The position numbers were made by a program, and so were the translations under genes. DNA of 64,000 nt. Origin: Hyaloscypha bicolor E (taxonomy: Eukaryota > Ascomycota > Leotiomycetes > Helotiales > Hyaloscyphaceae). The stretch's first letter is position 1, and every line of letters starts with the position of its first letter. Positions 12,087 to 23,998 of this stretch are shown piece by piece. Location: contig NW_020194512.1 in NCBI RefSeq assembly GCF_002865645.1, forward strand, positions 3,947,183-4,011,182, read 5' to 3'. The notes beneath the pieces were generated by a model. It was given only the letters and a program-made list of their open reading frames with translations. It had not been told where the DNA came from and ran no database searches.

Positions 12087-15000
12087 ATGGTTGAAGCGTC
12101 TGACGATCAGGGCGACACGAAAAATACGAAGGGGAAACAACCGGAACGCGATGAGAACCACGCGGCAGAGGATGAGGAGACAATCGAGGAGAGTGACATT
12201 GAGGAAGAGGACGACGACGAGGGAGAGGAAGACGAGCCCAAGCTGAAATATGCGCGTTTGACAGCTCACCTGTTACCTGTGTATCGGAATGGAGACGCGA
12301 CGAGTGCTTTCTTGGTCGCGGGCGATAAGATGGTAGGTCTGGGAGAAGTGGTCCATACAAGATCAACCGCTGAACCATACATGTAGTTCGTTGGCACACA
12401 TAATGGCAACATCGTAAGCTCCTGACAAGAATTCACCCAGAAGGAAACATTCTGATCCATTTTATAGCATGCCATGTCCCTCCCGTCTTTCAAAACGCTG
12501 CGATTTTACCACGCCCACCAGGCATCCACCTCCTGCATCTCAATATCCCCCTTTCCTCCGCCTCTCCCGACTGCCCTCCCAGAAGGTGTTAGCAGAGTGG
12601 CATCACAAGCGCAGACGCCGAAGAGGGCACCGCCTGTAAAGTCTGATCCTGGCAGGAACAGTCCGTACACACCACCGGCCGAAGTTATCCCGAATATTCC
12701 ATCCAACGCCGTATACATTGGAACATCTTCCATCGATGGGACAGTATGCGTACAGTCCCTGGTGGATATCAAAGATGTGAATGTGCGCAACTTTGCGAGG
12801 CCAGTCCAGGCTGTGGCATTGTCGCCAGATTATAAAAACGACCGAGCATACGTATCTGGCGGTTTGGCTGGGAATCTGATTCTCACAGTAGGCGGCAGGG
12901 CTGGTTCGATTTCAACATCAACCACGACTGGGACTGCAGCAGCGACTGCTTCTGGGTGGTTGGGGGCAGTGGGTTTGGGAACAAATACAGGAAAGGATAC
13001 CATTCTTCACTCAGGCGAAGGGGCGATAAGCACCATCAAGTGGTCTTTATCTGGTAAATACGTTTCCTGGATCAACGAGCATGGCCTCAAGATCATGCGG
13101 TCAAACATGCACCTGGAAAGCGCAGACGCTGAGTCTGCTTGGAAGAGGATAGGCCATGTTGACCGGCCTCAAGATGATGGCTGGGAAGAAATGGCTGCTG
13201 TCTGGAAGGGCAGAGTCGAATGGATCGATGAAAGGAGTCTTGAGACTGACGAAGACGACAAGGCGCGTGAGAGCTCGACATCATCACCAGCTACGTCAAA
13301 ATTGAAACAACAGGTCTCCAAGAGCAATATGCGTATTGAGAAGCTCCTCGTTGGATGGGGAGGCACGATTTGGATTATCAATGTGCACCCTGGCGGAGTT
13401 GGCATTGGCAAAAATGCTGGAGAGCGATCAGTAGGGAGGCCTGAGATTATTAAAATGTGAGGCAGTCCGCTGATCTGACGAGTCGAACTGACACATCTAG
13501 TTTACGTATGGATTGCATTGTTTCTGGATTGTCGTTATATACCCCAACTTTGCTTCTTGTACTTGCTTATATTACACCGGATGAAGAGGAAGATGAAGAG
13601 AAAGAACGCCCGAAAGGTCACAAATCGAAAGCCTCCACAACATCAACCAGTAGCGAGCCACGAGGTGGAATCCGCCATCGGCAGAACGCACTCTCACCAG
13701 AGCTCCGGCTCATTGATCTTAATACATCTCAAGAAGTTGACACTGACACTCTTACTGTGAGCCGCTTCGAAAGGCTGTCAGCTAGCGACTACCATTTGGG
13801 TATCTTGCTAGCTCCGCGTGCTACCCCGATTGCCCAAACACCGCGTGGGACCTTGGAGACACTGACTGGGATGGGAAGCGGGATGTGGAATGCTACAATT
13901 AATGCCACCGCACTCTTAAGCAGCTCCGCCGCAAGTACACACAGCAAGGGCAGCAAGGATTCGGACTCGAAGCAAAGTGGGACGAGCAGTGCCCGAGGCT
14001 ATATCGGCCAGCGTAACACCGCCGTTCATCCCCATCTCGCAGCACCAGGCATTAAGATCTTCATTCATAGTCCTTACGACTGTATCCTGGCGACCAAGAG
14101 AGAACTTTCTGATCACCTGTCATGGCTCTTGGAACACCAGAAGAATCAACAGGCTTGGGAATTGATTGATGAGCACCCTGAAGTGATCTCATCCTCACCG
14201 GAAAAACTCGCCGAAATTGGTCCTTCGACACCAGATCGAGCGCAGGCGAGCAGTGATGACTTTTATGATGATGCATCAACCGTCGATTCTGCTAGCCGGT
14301 TGATCTACTCAGCGGTGGAGAAAGAGAAACGTCGAGTTGGAGAACTCTGGATACAGCAGCTCATCAAAGCCAATGACTGGGCGGCAGCTGGCAAGGTCTG
14401 TGGCAAGGTCCTGGGAACAGCGCAACAGTGGGAAGAACATGTATACAGCTTTGTTGCTGCGAACAAGTACGACGAGATTACACCTTACATCCCTACAATA
14501 CAGCTGCGGCCTCCTTTGAAATCAGAGATTTACGAAGCCATCCTGGGCTTTTATGTCGGCCGAAACCGACCAAGAGTGCGAGAACTTCTCGACCAATGGC
14601 CACCGGACCTCTTCAACATCAAGAGTGTAACTACTGTGCTTGAGAATCAGCTCAACTACCGTGACGTGCGAGAAGACAGCGTCGAAGATGGGCTAGTTGG
14701 CAGGGATTGGCGTATCGTTATGGAGAGCTTAGGCAAGCTTCATGTGGCGGCTGGGAAGCCGCGAGAGGCATTGAAATGCTACATCAAACTCCAGGATGCG
14801 GATATTGCAATGACGTTGATCAAAGAGTATCATCTTGTTGATGCTGTTGCTGATGATATCCCTGGTCTGATCCTTCTTCGTGTTTCGAAAGAGCAAGAGC
14901 AGTCTGCCCCGATTGAAGAGCTCAAGGAAGCAACATCTGAAGCCATCGCACTGCTTGTCAACGAAGCACAACATGGCCTTGTCCGTCCTGAAGTAGTGGT

Positions 15001-16108
15001 GCAACAGCTTGAGGACAAGAATATGACGCTGTACATCTTCTTTTATCTCAGCTCGTTATGGAAAGGGGAGAGTGCGGAGGGCCATGCCAGCGAGAATATC
15101 CAACGGCTGATTGATGAAAGCCGTACTCTCGTGGATGAATTTGCAGATTTAGCAGTTCATCTTTTCGCCTCCTATGACCGGGAATTGCTCATGGACTTCC
15201 TCACGAAGTCTACGCGCTATACTTTCGAGAAGGTGTGTATCGGAAGCCCGTTCTCATGGGTAATGCTGACTCAATTCTAGGCAACGCAAGAATGCGAGGA
15301 ACGTGACTTCATTCCAGAATTGGTCTTCCTGTTTTCCAAGACTGGCCAGGCGAAACGAGCTCTTTACCTTATCATCGGTCGACTCGCGGACGTCTCCCAA
15401 GCCATCTCCTTTGCCAAAGAACAAAATGACGATGACCTCTGGGAAGACCTCCTCGAGTATTCGATGGACAAGCCCCGCTTCATACGCGGCTTGCTCGAAG
15501 AGGTTGGCACGGCAATAAACCCGATCACGCTCGTTAGACGAATACCAGAAGGCCTTGAGATTGAAGGCTTGAGAGAAGGTCTTAGCCGCATGATTAAAGA
15601 ACATGATTTACAACACAGCATCAGCAAGGGCGTAGCAAAAGTGTTGAGAGGTGAGGTGGCAGTAGCACAGAATACTCTCCGCTCCGGACAACGAAAAGGC
15701 GTCAAGTTTGATGTTGTACACAAACCTGAAGATCACGTCGATGTAGCGGCCTCAGATGTTCCCAGTACCATCGACGGCGTTTGTACTTCGGACCTTGCGA
15801 AAGATTTCGTGGCTCAAAAGCCCAAACAGGATCCCAAACCTGGCCATTGTGTCGGTTGTCGCGAGCCATTCTCCGAATATGAGACCGAGACATTGGTTGG
15901 TTTTGCATGCGGCCATGTCTTCCATCTCTCGCATTTACTCAGCTACCAGCATGAATCGAGACCAGTTACTCCGCCAGACGTGGAATTAGACGAGAACGGA
16001 GAGTGGGCAATGACGCACAGTGTTGGAGCGAAAGTCACGCATGCCAGGCTGTTGCGTGATAAAATCAGAGACGGGTGTCCGGTGTGCGCTTCGAGCACTG
16101 TATCATAA
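12087..16108 (+). CDS. VPS41: Vacuolar protein sorting protein 41 (HOPS complex subunit)
   Basis: Five exons: 12087-12332, 12387-12413 (27 nt), 12468-13456, 13501-15232 and 15281-16108. They give 1273 aa, within the usual fungal range. The N-terminus is very acidic (EEDDDEGEEDEP). A WD40-type beta-propeller region starts with KYARLTAHLLPVYRNGDATS and FVGTHNGNIHAMSLPSF. The propeller is expanded by fungal low-complexity inserts (Ser/Thr-rich near 12900 and 13240, charged near 13580). A clathrin-heavy-chain-like alpha-solenoid follows (LGKLHVAAGKPREALKCYIK, ETDVISQAI-type helices). The C-terminus is a RING-like zinc site: CVGCREPF, CGHVFHLSHLL and GCPVC. VPS41 is the HOPS effector subunit that tethers endosomes and AP-3 vesicles to the vacuole. 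The tiny second exon is needed to keep the frame. It is convergent with the hydrolase gene, 70 bp apart. Confidence 0.93.
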
Positions 16109-16178
16109 TAGGCGGATAGATACTATGTGAGCCCATATCATCGCATGTACTCTACAAAGAGCTCAAATGCAAACCCTG

Positions 16179-18070
16179 CTAAATGGTAGCCATCCTCGCA
16201 ATCCCGACATCAACTTCATCGAGCTTCGGGCTTCCTCCATTAACATACAGCCACAGCCGACTTAATTCCTTAACCTTAAACTCCATCTTCCCCTCGTCCT
16301 TCTTCTCTTCCACATCTCCAAACCCCACATCCTCCTCCGTCCTCTCAATCACTTCCCCAGCTTCAACCTCAACCCCATTCTTCTCCCCCTCCCAATTACT
16401 CCTCCCATTCGTACCGTTCGTACCATTCGTAAACCCCAGCCCCCTCGCCCTCTCAAACTCCCCCTCCACTTTCCGTCCAAATTTGCTCATAGTATGCAGC
16501 GAAATTGGACTCATATCCCTAACCAGCACCTCCTTCTCCCTCTTGCCCAGCGGCTCCCCATGCGCTCCCAAATAACTAATTTCTACCCCTTCTCTCTCGT
16601 CGGCTTGCTCGTCGTTATGCCCGAGCACTAATGCCGACTCCATGAAGGCATTCCCCTCCCGCTGGGCCCTCAAAAACCCACTTCCCCCAACCCCACCCTT
16701 TCCCACTTTCCCAGGGAACAAGATCTCTTTTATTCGCATAATCCATCTTAGGATCCAATTTTGTTTTGGCAGGCGGGGAGAGGATGAGGGTGGGACGGGC
16801 TCTAAGGGGAACATGTTGTCGAGGTAGTGCTGGTTGAATTGGTGGCCTTGGCCCGGACGCTCGAAGACGCGGCCCATAAACCTCGGGCTTCGATGATCCG
16901 TCACATCGAAGTTGCACGTGAAATGCAAGACCCCCCACCGTGCGACGAAATCTGACGTGTGGGCGTAGTGCTCGATATACCGGATCGTTTTCCCGGAGCT
17001 GGATTCCGTCCTCGTGGTTCGGGGATGTCCATTCGTCTCCCCATTTTTAGGGGCCGGAAGGGAGTCCAGGGGGTCGTGGTAGTGCACTGAGGTGAGGGAA
17101 CGGGTGGTGGAGGGCACGGTGGGGTGCATGAGCGATGCGTGTTGGGAGAGCAGGTGGAGATGCGGGTTGTTGAAGTGGTTTGCTGCGTTGCCGAAGGTGT
17201 AGACTTCGAGCTTTGAGAGCAGGTCTTGCGGCACTTCTTGCAGCAGCCAGTCGATGATCATCCCGCCTTCGATGCCCCCCTGGCTGTGCAGGATGAAGAC
17301 TACTTTTGTGAGGGAAGGCTTGTAAAGCGTTTCTTTGACGATGCTGTAGCAGTCGCGGATGTCTTGGGTTGCGTAGTTGAAGTTTCGCTGTATCAGGCAT
17401 TGGAGGACGTCGAAGAGGATGCCGTTTCTGGGAGAGCTTGTTAGTAAAGGTCACGTGATCGTGGAGAAAGAGGAGGGAATACGTTTTGTTATGCACTCCG
17501 ATCACGGGACGCCCGAACGTGAGGGCCAGACGATCGACATTGCTTTGGAGCCAGTGTTTTCTGCATAAATGTGTCAGCTTCAGGTTTGGTGAGGAAAAGG
17601 GGGACAGACACATACCCAACAGCAACACCATTCAGGAAAATCCACTGCTCATGCTCATGCTCCTTTTTTTGTTCCACAAACTTCGGGTTCGAAGGATACC
17701 TCATCTGACTCCCATTCAACAAATAACAGATCCCCTGATTAATCAGCCCAAAGACTACCACGCCTCCCAATACCGACCAAACAGGGAAGAATATCCAGAA
17801 CGGGACTGAGAGGATGAAGGGCAGTTGCATTATAAAGAGGATGAAGTGCAGGAACATGGACCAGAGGTTCGACGCGGAGGGGTATAGCTCGCATAACGGC
17901 CCTGAAGATTGGGGTGTGAAGGGGAACACGATGAAGGGGAGGAATTTCCAGAACCCGAACGCGGAAGCGACATCTTGGCGGAGCAGCCCGAGGGGAGAGT
18001 TAGTGTAGGAATGCGGTATCACGACCTTGCTGCCAACTTGGGAGCCATAAAACTTTGTCTGATGCGACAT
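16179..18070 (-). CDS. Membrane-anchored alpha/beta-hydrolase-fold protein (lipase/DUF676-like)
   Basis: Exons 18070-17616, 17560-17483 and 17427-16179 (two 55-nt introns) give 593 aa. The first ATG, MSHQTKFYGSQVG, is used; the frame is open upstream, but only from a GTG. Two strong hydrophobic segments lie at about residues 77-125 (FILFIMQLPFILSVPFWIFF, then VLGGVVVFGLINQGICYLL). The hydrolase part follows: RPVIGVHNKT and, at residues 222-229, the nucleophile elbow FILHSQGG with the presumed catalytic Ser226. VYTFGNAANHF follows about 30 residues later, as in PGAP1/lipase-like proteins. The Gly/Ser/Glu-rich C-terminal third (including TNGTNGTNG) looks disordered. It is probably a lipid or ester hydrolase on an internal membrane. 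The substrate is unknown and the acid/His partners could not be assigned with certainty. Confidence 0.8.
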
Positions 18071-19631
18071 CTCGATCGCGAAAACAAAAATGCAAACAAA
18101 ATAAACAGAAAAATGCAAATGGCGCGAGCGCGGAGAAGAGAAGAGGAGGAAGGAAGGCTGAAGGCTCTTCAGCGGGTCGTGCACCTGATATGCGAGGGCG
18201 TGGCGAGTTACACATGATGCCTAGAACATACCCTGTACAAAAAGGGCTTGGGGAGGGTGTCTTCAGGCATGTCTCATTGCTTCAGCGCAAGGCCGAGCCT
18301 GTGGCGGCCCACCATTTCGTTGATGTGGCTGACCACTCATACCTGGGAACAAGCACACAGCTTTGAGCTGAACTCATTGCGTGGGGGCTGAGGGTCAGAA
18401 TGATGAGATGCAAGGCAACGATCGCCTGTTAGATCGTCTTGCTGTTTGCATGGCGTATTGAATCCATGATGGTGATAAGTGAGAATTTACGAACTCTTTA
18501 TTTCGGAGCATATTGGCGCAGCTGATGAGTCAGTTGGCAGGGTGGTGGGCTTGGCACGTTGTGAGGGGAAAATTCGCTTAAGCCTCAGGCACGTATTTCC
18601 CTTAATTATTGCGCTAAGGAGTATTTAGCCTCGCTCCCAAGGGTCTATGAGTTTCACACTTCTCTTCTAGATTTTAAGATAGTTCTAGAAATCTCCCTGT
18701 TGTTATGTGACGTGTGTTTAACCCGGTAAATTGTCTGACCTGGTACATGGTTCACTTCTGCCTATTTGTCCTCTGGATCTTCAACGTGAGGATGAATATG
18801 GAGGACTAGGCGGGCTCGGGGCGCAGTTTCAGGGGCTTAAGCGACATCGACATCCATGAAGCATTCCAACATGATAGAATACTTCATTCCTGATCAAAAT
18901 AACAGAATGAAAAGACTCCATTTTAATGTATGTGCGAGCCAAGATGCCTATTTGCTTTCAGAATTTGCAAATGCACTGAATGGCAGAGGTTGGATGCCTT
19001 GAAGAGGGTACCCCCCAATTCCCGCCCCCAATATACCTTCAGTTAATGGCTTTGGAGCCTATCACTAATTCATTGATCTTCGGAGTATTGGGACGTTCAA
19101 TACCGTAAGTGTTGCTTAGATCTAGGGGGCTCACGGCCTGTTCTTTCAGCGCTTCTTCCATTATAGACTAATGATCGATTCCTCGCACAGTTGCCAAACC
19201 TTCCCCGCCATTTAGACGTGGTTAAAATCGACGTCATCGAACATTGGACTCGAGATAAATAATTGAAAACCGGAGTCCAACGGACGCTGAATTGCCTCCC
19301 GATTCTTTGTCCCTTCATTTCAAATCTCCAAATCCGGCGGCTGATTGTGTCCTTGTCTCCGCACATAAAGAAACAATTTGGAATCCAAATCTTCATCCTT
19401 TGATTTCTTGACCTGTGCTCTTTGTATCCCTTTACTCGCATGCAGTTCTTTTATTCCGATAGTTATAAAGAGAATCTCAAAACAACCAGTGATCAAAGTT
19501 TATAGAAATAGACCAAGTCAACAACTCAATCACTTGACTGGCGTATAACCAGAGCTATCCATCTCGCCGCACCCTTCTAATCACTTATTCAACCTCCCAA
19601 AATCCACACAATCTCACAGCAGTCTTACAAT
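18071..19631. other. Intergenic region with promoter of the Cys-rich gene
   Basis: No supported gene apart from the promoter of the small gene at 19632. A 114-codon minus-strand frame with ATG (19441-19097) is Arg/Lys-rich, has no family signal, and its opposite strand is equally open, so it was not called. Base composition is normal and no inverted repeats were seen. Confidence 0.45.
19464..19470 (+). promoter_or_regulatory. TATA-box candidate for the small Cys-rich gene
   Basis: TATAAAG lies 168 bp before the ATG at 19632. It is followed by a C/A-rich stretch (CTCCCAAAATCCACACAATC), as in highly transcribed fungal 5' leaders, and the start context is ACAATATG. Only suggestive. Confidence 0.4.
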
Positions 19632-19748
19632 ATGTGGTGCTGCTGCCAATGTTCTGCGACCCATGAAGGAGCTAGCGTTCCCGATGCTGGTTGGTGCACT
19701 TCTTGCGGCCATTCGACTTCCGGTTGCTCCGACTGCTTTGCTTATTAG
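19632..19748 (+). CDS. Small Cys-rich putative zinc-binding protein, 38 aa
   Basis: The frame runs ATG to TAG in one exon: MWCCCQCSATHEG, then WCTSCGHSTSGCSDC near the C-terminus. It has eight cysteines, and the spacing CxxCxH...CxxC suggests a small zinc ribbon. Short fungal proteins that start Met-Trp-x-Cys-Cys and end in a CxxC pair are familiar to me from other ascomycetes, with no known function. A plausible TATA box and leader lie upstream. There is no signal peptide. At 38 codons chance cannot be excluded, but the cysteine pattern and leader make it worth annotating. Confidence 0.45.
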   Translation: MWCCCQCSATHEGASVPDAGWCTSCGHSTSGCSDCFAY

Positions 19749-20076
19749 TTATTGGCACAGTGGACTAGCGATATTTAATTAGTCGTACTTTCGATCTTAA
19801 ACTTTCTTCGATTTTCTGATTTTAGGGAGCTGAAAACTTCTATGTCTGAGTGGCCATGTATATGATACTTTTTCGTTCGGTGAAGTGTGGATGGTTTGTA
19901 GAAGGAAATAGATATGAATCAATAACATACGCCCAGCCTTTTTCTTGACCTTCCTATGAATTCTTGCTGCCTTTGGGGGAGAGCATCTCCGATTGAGAAT
20001 TTTAGTCAACTACTAACATTGGCGAGAAAATTCAATGCTCAAGCTCATAACCCTTCTCCCCCTTCGATTCCGAAGT

Positions 20077-21825
20077 TTATACCTTTGCTGAAACACTCCG
20101 ATCAGTCACATCGCTATCGGATTCTACCAATCCCCATCTCCACAATTGGCCCCGCCACTGAAGTAACATCGTTGGCAGAATACTGACTCCGACAATCAGA
20201 GCAGCTGCCACCGCCGCACTCGCAGCAACTCCGACACTGGTAAACATATCTGGAAACCTATAAAACCTATCAGCCAAGAACTCAATCAGTTCCCAAAGCA
20301 CATCAAACACCTACCAAAAAGGACCAATAAACCCCCAAACCTGCCTTACAAACGTGATAAAGACCCCAATACTCGCGGACTCCTCTTGATGGCAATCCAC
20401 AGCATAAGTAATCAGCACCGTCGTCACAATCTGGTTTCCCACACCTGCAATCGCAATCCCAATCACGGGCGTGATATTCCACCTTCCCTCCGCCGCCTGT
20501 TGCGTTCTAACGAGAAACACGACAACACCCACAATCGTCAACACGAACCCTGCATAGCTCAACCAAAGTCGATATTCAGGTTCCGTGTGCATGCCTGTCC
20601 TCTTCGCTTTCCGATTCATCCAATAGTCAGATAGGCTGCCACCAAGCTGCTCTCCAATTACCGATCCGATGATGATACCAAGGAATTGCAGCCCGAGTTG
20701 CTGGGCATTGAAGCCGAATTTCTGGCCGAAGAGTTGGGGGAGCTCGACGGTGATGAGGACGCTGCCGAATAGGAAGGTCATTGCATACGCGATGGCTGGG
20801 ATATAAATACATTGTTTTCTGAAGAGTGAGAGAGGGTGGATAAAATCGTTGATAGTAAGCGGTCTAGGATCGATACGCTTGAAGGTGAGATATTCTTGCT
20901 TGAAGGGCGATTCCTGATGTTGGACGCCACTGCGAATATACCTTGTTTCCGGGCCAAAGAAAATGTAAAGGATGAATTGGACGCCGTTGATCTTCTCCGT
21001 TGTCAGCGATCGGAGCCATGGAGTGATTATATGAGAAGGATACTGACCATGGCGAGAATCCAGTAGATCCATCGGTATCCCACGTGGTATGCAACAAACC
21101 CGAAGATGAATGGGGCAATTGGGACACCGAGTGTAACCATCAAGGTCCAAATACCCATGTATCTGGCTCTCTCTTTCTTGAAAAACGTTTCGGTTACCAC
21201 GGCACTTCCAATCGCTGCAGCTGGACTGATGAAGAATGCCACTATGGCTCTGCACACAGCCATCGATGCATAGTTTGGACTTTTGGCACATCCTATGTTG
21301 CCGACAAGGCTACAGGCAAGCGAGATGAGAAATAGGGGTCGACGGCCATAGGTGTTGGAAAAAGGCTTCCAAATCAGGGGTGCTACACCCAGTATAGCAA
21401 TTTGCAGCGAGGTCAAATATGTAGTCCGTTGCAAAGAGACCCCGAGGTCGACGGCAATGTTTTCATACGCAGGTATGATGGAAGCAGCTGTGAAAGTCGA
21501 CATGCAGGCGTGGATAGCAACCAGAACTAGGTTTGTAATTTTCTACACGGAAATCCTGTCAGTGTTGAACTTGGAAGAGGGTGACGGAAGGAAGCTTCAC
21601 CATCCAGCTTTGCCAGTTATATGGATCAGCACCTCCCATGCCTGGTATAGGATCTAAGTCGAAGGTGCCATGCCGTTGTAATAAATACTCTCGATGGGCG
21701 GCTGTGAGTCTTGACATGGCCGTTGCTTGGGTAGGTATGGTGTCCAGGTTCTCAACATATTCCGTTTCCTCGGGTACCGCTTCTTTGGCATTCTTGCCCA
21801 ACGAGCTCTGATGAAACTTCGGCAT
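20077..21825 (-). CDS. MFS transporter, DHA1-type drug/metabolite exporter
   Basis: Exons 21825-21601, 21542-21048, 20991-20315 and 20257-20077 (introns 56-58 nt) give 525 aa. The hydrophilic N-terminus ends in DPYNWQSWMKITNL, the DPxNW signature preceding TM1 in fungal DHA1 proteins. The motif A region is FSNTYGRRPLFLIS. Motif C-like GVPIAPFIFGFVAYHVGYRWI follows TM4-5. The second half contains GEQLGGSLSDYWMNRK and ITYAVDCHQEESASIGVFIT, where the latter is a known signature of this subgroup. Twelve hydrophobic segments are present. It probably exports a small molecule across the plasma membrane in exchange for protons; substrate unknown. It is followed upstream on the same strand by an FAD monooxygenase and a C2H2 regulator, so a shared pathway is likely but inferred. 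Confidence 0.9.
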
Positions 21826-22555
21826 TTGCTCGGAATCGGAATGATACGAGTGTAAATTTAGGCCAAGTTTTATATGAAAGATAACTGAGGCTTCGAATGG
21901 AAAGAAAAGCTTTTTTCTTTGAGGTCAAAGTCTCGCAGGTTGGAAAAAAGAAAAAAAAAAGTTTAGCAGGGTCAAACAAAAACCAAACCATTTGACAAAT
22001 GGATAGCAAAGAATCACTTAGGTATCCAAGGGAAGAAGAGGGCGCTTGCGGTGTTTAATAATACTTCGCATTTGAGGAAGGGCGCTAGAGCTTGCAACCT
22101 CAAAACCTCCCCAGGCGTCCAAACAGGGGATGGACGGGAAAGCGGGTGGCTTCGTGGCTACACCCCGGAAACTCCAGTTTCTCTGAATTAATCCCACAAA
22201 GAACTTTCCAAACACGGAGAGACAATAATTGTGGGCACGGGAGACGTCATCCCCACGCTGAGCCCTGCCTATTACCCCTTGCCCATCTGTCAATCTCGGC
22301 TGAAATTCGGATCCAGTTTAATTATTGTCCTTGACTGGGATGTCGTATCCCCATTAGAACCCCAGATAATTGAAGGATACTAGAGGGGACTAGAGTGTTT
22401 GGAGATACAATTCAAGAACCTTAACAAACTTTCTGTTTGAAGCAAATCATAGGCCATTTGTTGCAGTTGAAGGACTGTAGTAAATGTAAAGCGCGAAACC
22501 CCTGTCAGCTTGAGCGTGAGTCATGAGGGATTATCAAAAGCACCAAAATTAACAA
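21826..22555. other. Intergenic, promoter of the MFS gene
   Basis: Spacer between the MFS start and the 3' end of the monooxygenase gene. It contains a purine/pyrimidine run (TTTTTTCTTTG, AAAGAAAAAAAAAAG at about 21910-21960), otherwise unremarkable. No gene seen. Confidence 0.5.
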
Positions 22556-23998
22556 CTACATGCTCCTATACAGCTCATCAAACCTTTCCTCGGCAATTTT
22601 CATACAGTCGACACCATAAACAACCTTCTGTACGTCCGCATCCGCCCACTTATCAGGAACCCTCGCTTTCCCACCCTTAGCCTTCAGCTCTGCAAACTGC
22701 CTATCCCTCTCCTCCTTCGCAGCTCCCTTCCCCAAATGCAGTTCTCTTGCCGAAGCTGCGGCCCACTCAACCAGCATCTCCGCTCGCTCTTTTCTGACAC
22801 TTTCATATACTCTCAGCGTTTTATTAATTGTTTCGGGAGAGGAATCCGGTAGTTTAGCAAGGACAATAGCAAGAACGGCGGCATCCTCGATAGCCTGTGC
22901 AGCACCTTGAGCGAGATGTGGAAGCGTAGGATGACACGCATCCCCGACTAGGGCCACGGACCCATGAACCCAGGTTGGCAACGGGCCGTGGACACGGAGT
23001 TTCCATTCGCAAACCTCACCTTCTGGAACCAGGTTGAGCATTCGCTGCACCTTCGGACAGAAGTCTGCAAAGACTTTAAGCATGGCTGGTTTCGAAGCTT
23101 TGGTAGTGTAAGTTTCTGTCGGTGTGGCGGCAAAATTGACGTCCGGTTGGGTTGTAGAAAGATTGTAGACGGTGTTGTTTGAGACCGGGTAGGCAATGAT
23201 GTGCCGCCGTTCTCCGATCCATCGTACTACACGCTCGCTGTCGATGAGCTCGAGCAATTCAGGGTCATGCTCCAATTGCGTCCGATTCAGCACGATGCGG
23301 TACGCTGCTTGGTCTGTATCTTGAATATCGGCTGAGACGTTGAGTAGCTTGAGCATGTCTCTCCGAGTGTTGCTCTTGATGCCGTCTGCGGCCAGTAAGA
23401 TATCGCATTCAACTTCATACGGTTCTCCTTGTCGTGGGACAGCTGTAAATGTGACTTTTGGTGCAAACGATTTTACATCCTTCAAGCCTGTTGAAAAGTT
23501 AAATTTGATAACTTTATGAGCTTTGCAACCATTGTATAACCCACTAGCCAACGAAGCTCTGTGGCCAACCATATGAGGATATCCATAAGTCTCGTAGACG
23601 TAGTCCAGCTCCACGTGGGCCAGCTCTCCGTCACTTGCTCCGTCTAAAGATTAGTCAGATTCGTCACTAATGATGTTTGAAGATGAAATATGCCTCTTAT
23701 GCTTGTTTCTTTAACCAAAACAGCTTCTTTCTCAATATCCTTCCAAACACCGAGCCTGTCAAGGATCCGTGACATATTTGGTGCGAGCTGGATGCCGGCA
23801 CCGACGAACCCCAGGTTGGATGCTGTCTCAAACACCTCGATATTTTCGAATCCATAATGTGCAAGGGCGAGTGCGCAGCATAAGCCACCCATCCCTGGAC
23901 CGTCATAAGCTTGGGGTGGGCTTAGGCCGAGATTGACAAGTGAACGTACCCGCACCAATTACACATATTTTCAACTCTTTCTTAATTTTATCTTTCAT
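22556..23998 (-). CDS. FAD-dependent aromatic monooxygenase (salicylate/6-hydroxynicotinate hydroxylase-like)
   Basis: Three exons, 23998-23950, 23909-23694 and 23643-22556, give 450 aa. Intron 1 is 40 nt. Intron 2 (23644-23693) has no usable GT, and only a GC-AG splice restores KETSIRDGASDGELAHVELD. Group A flavoprotein marks: an N-terminal dinucleotide fold (KICVIGA...GPGMGGLCCALALA), Glu ending the second strand (IEVFETAS), the DG motif (CDILLAADGIKSNTRRDM) and the GD motif (SVALVGDACHPTLPHLAQGA). These enzymes hydroxylate, often decarboxylating, aromatic acids using NAD(P)H and O2 in the cytosol. The salicylate-type subgroup is inferred; the substrate is not visible. The Gly-rich loop carries an unusual AAYD insertion at the exon 1-2 junction. 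The neighbours, an MFS exporter and a regulator, fit a small catabolic set. Confidence 0.87.

Noticed and set aside
19097..19441. 114-codon minus-strand frame with an ATG
   Set aside because: Composition is Arg/Lys/Ser-erratic, no motif is seen, and it lies in the promoter side of the small Cys-rich gene.
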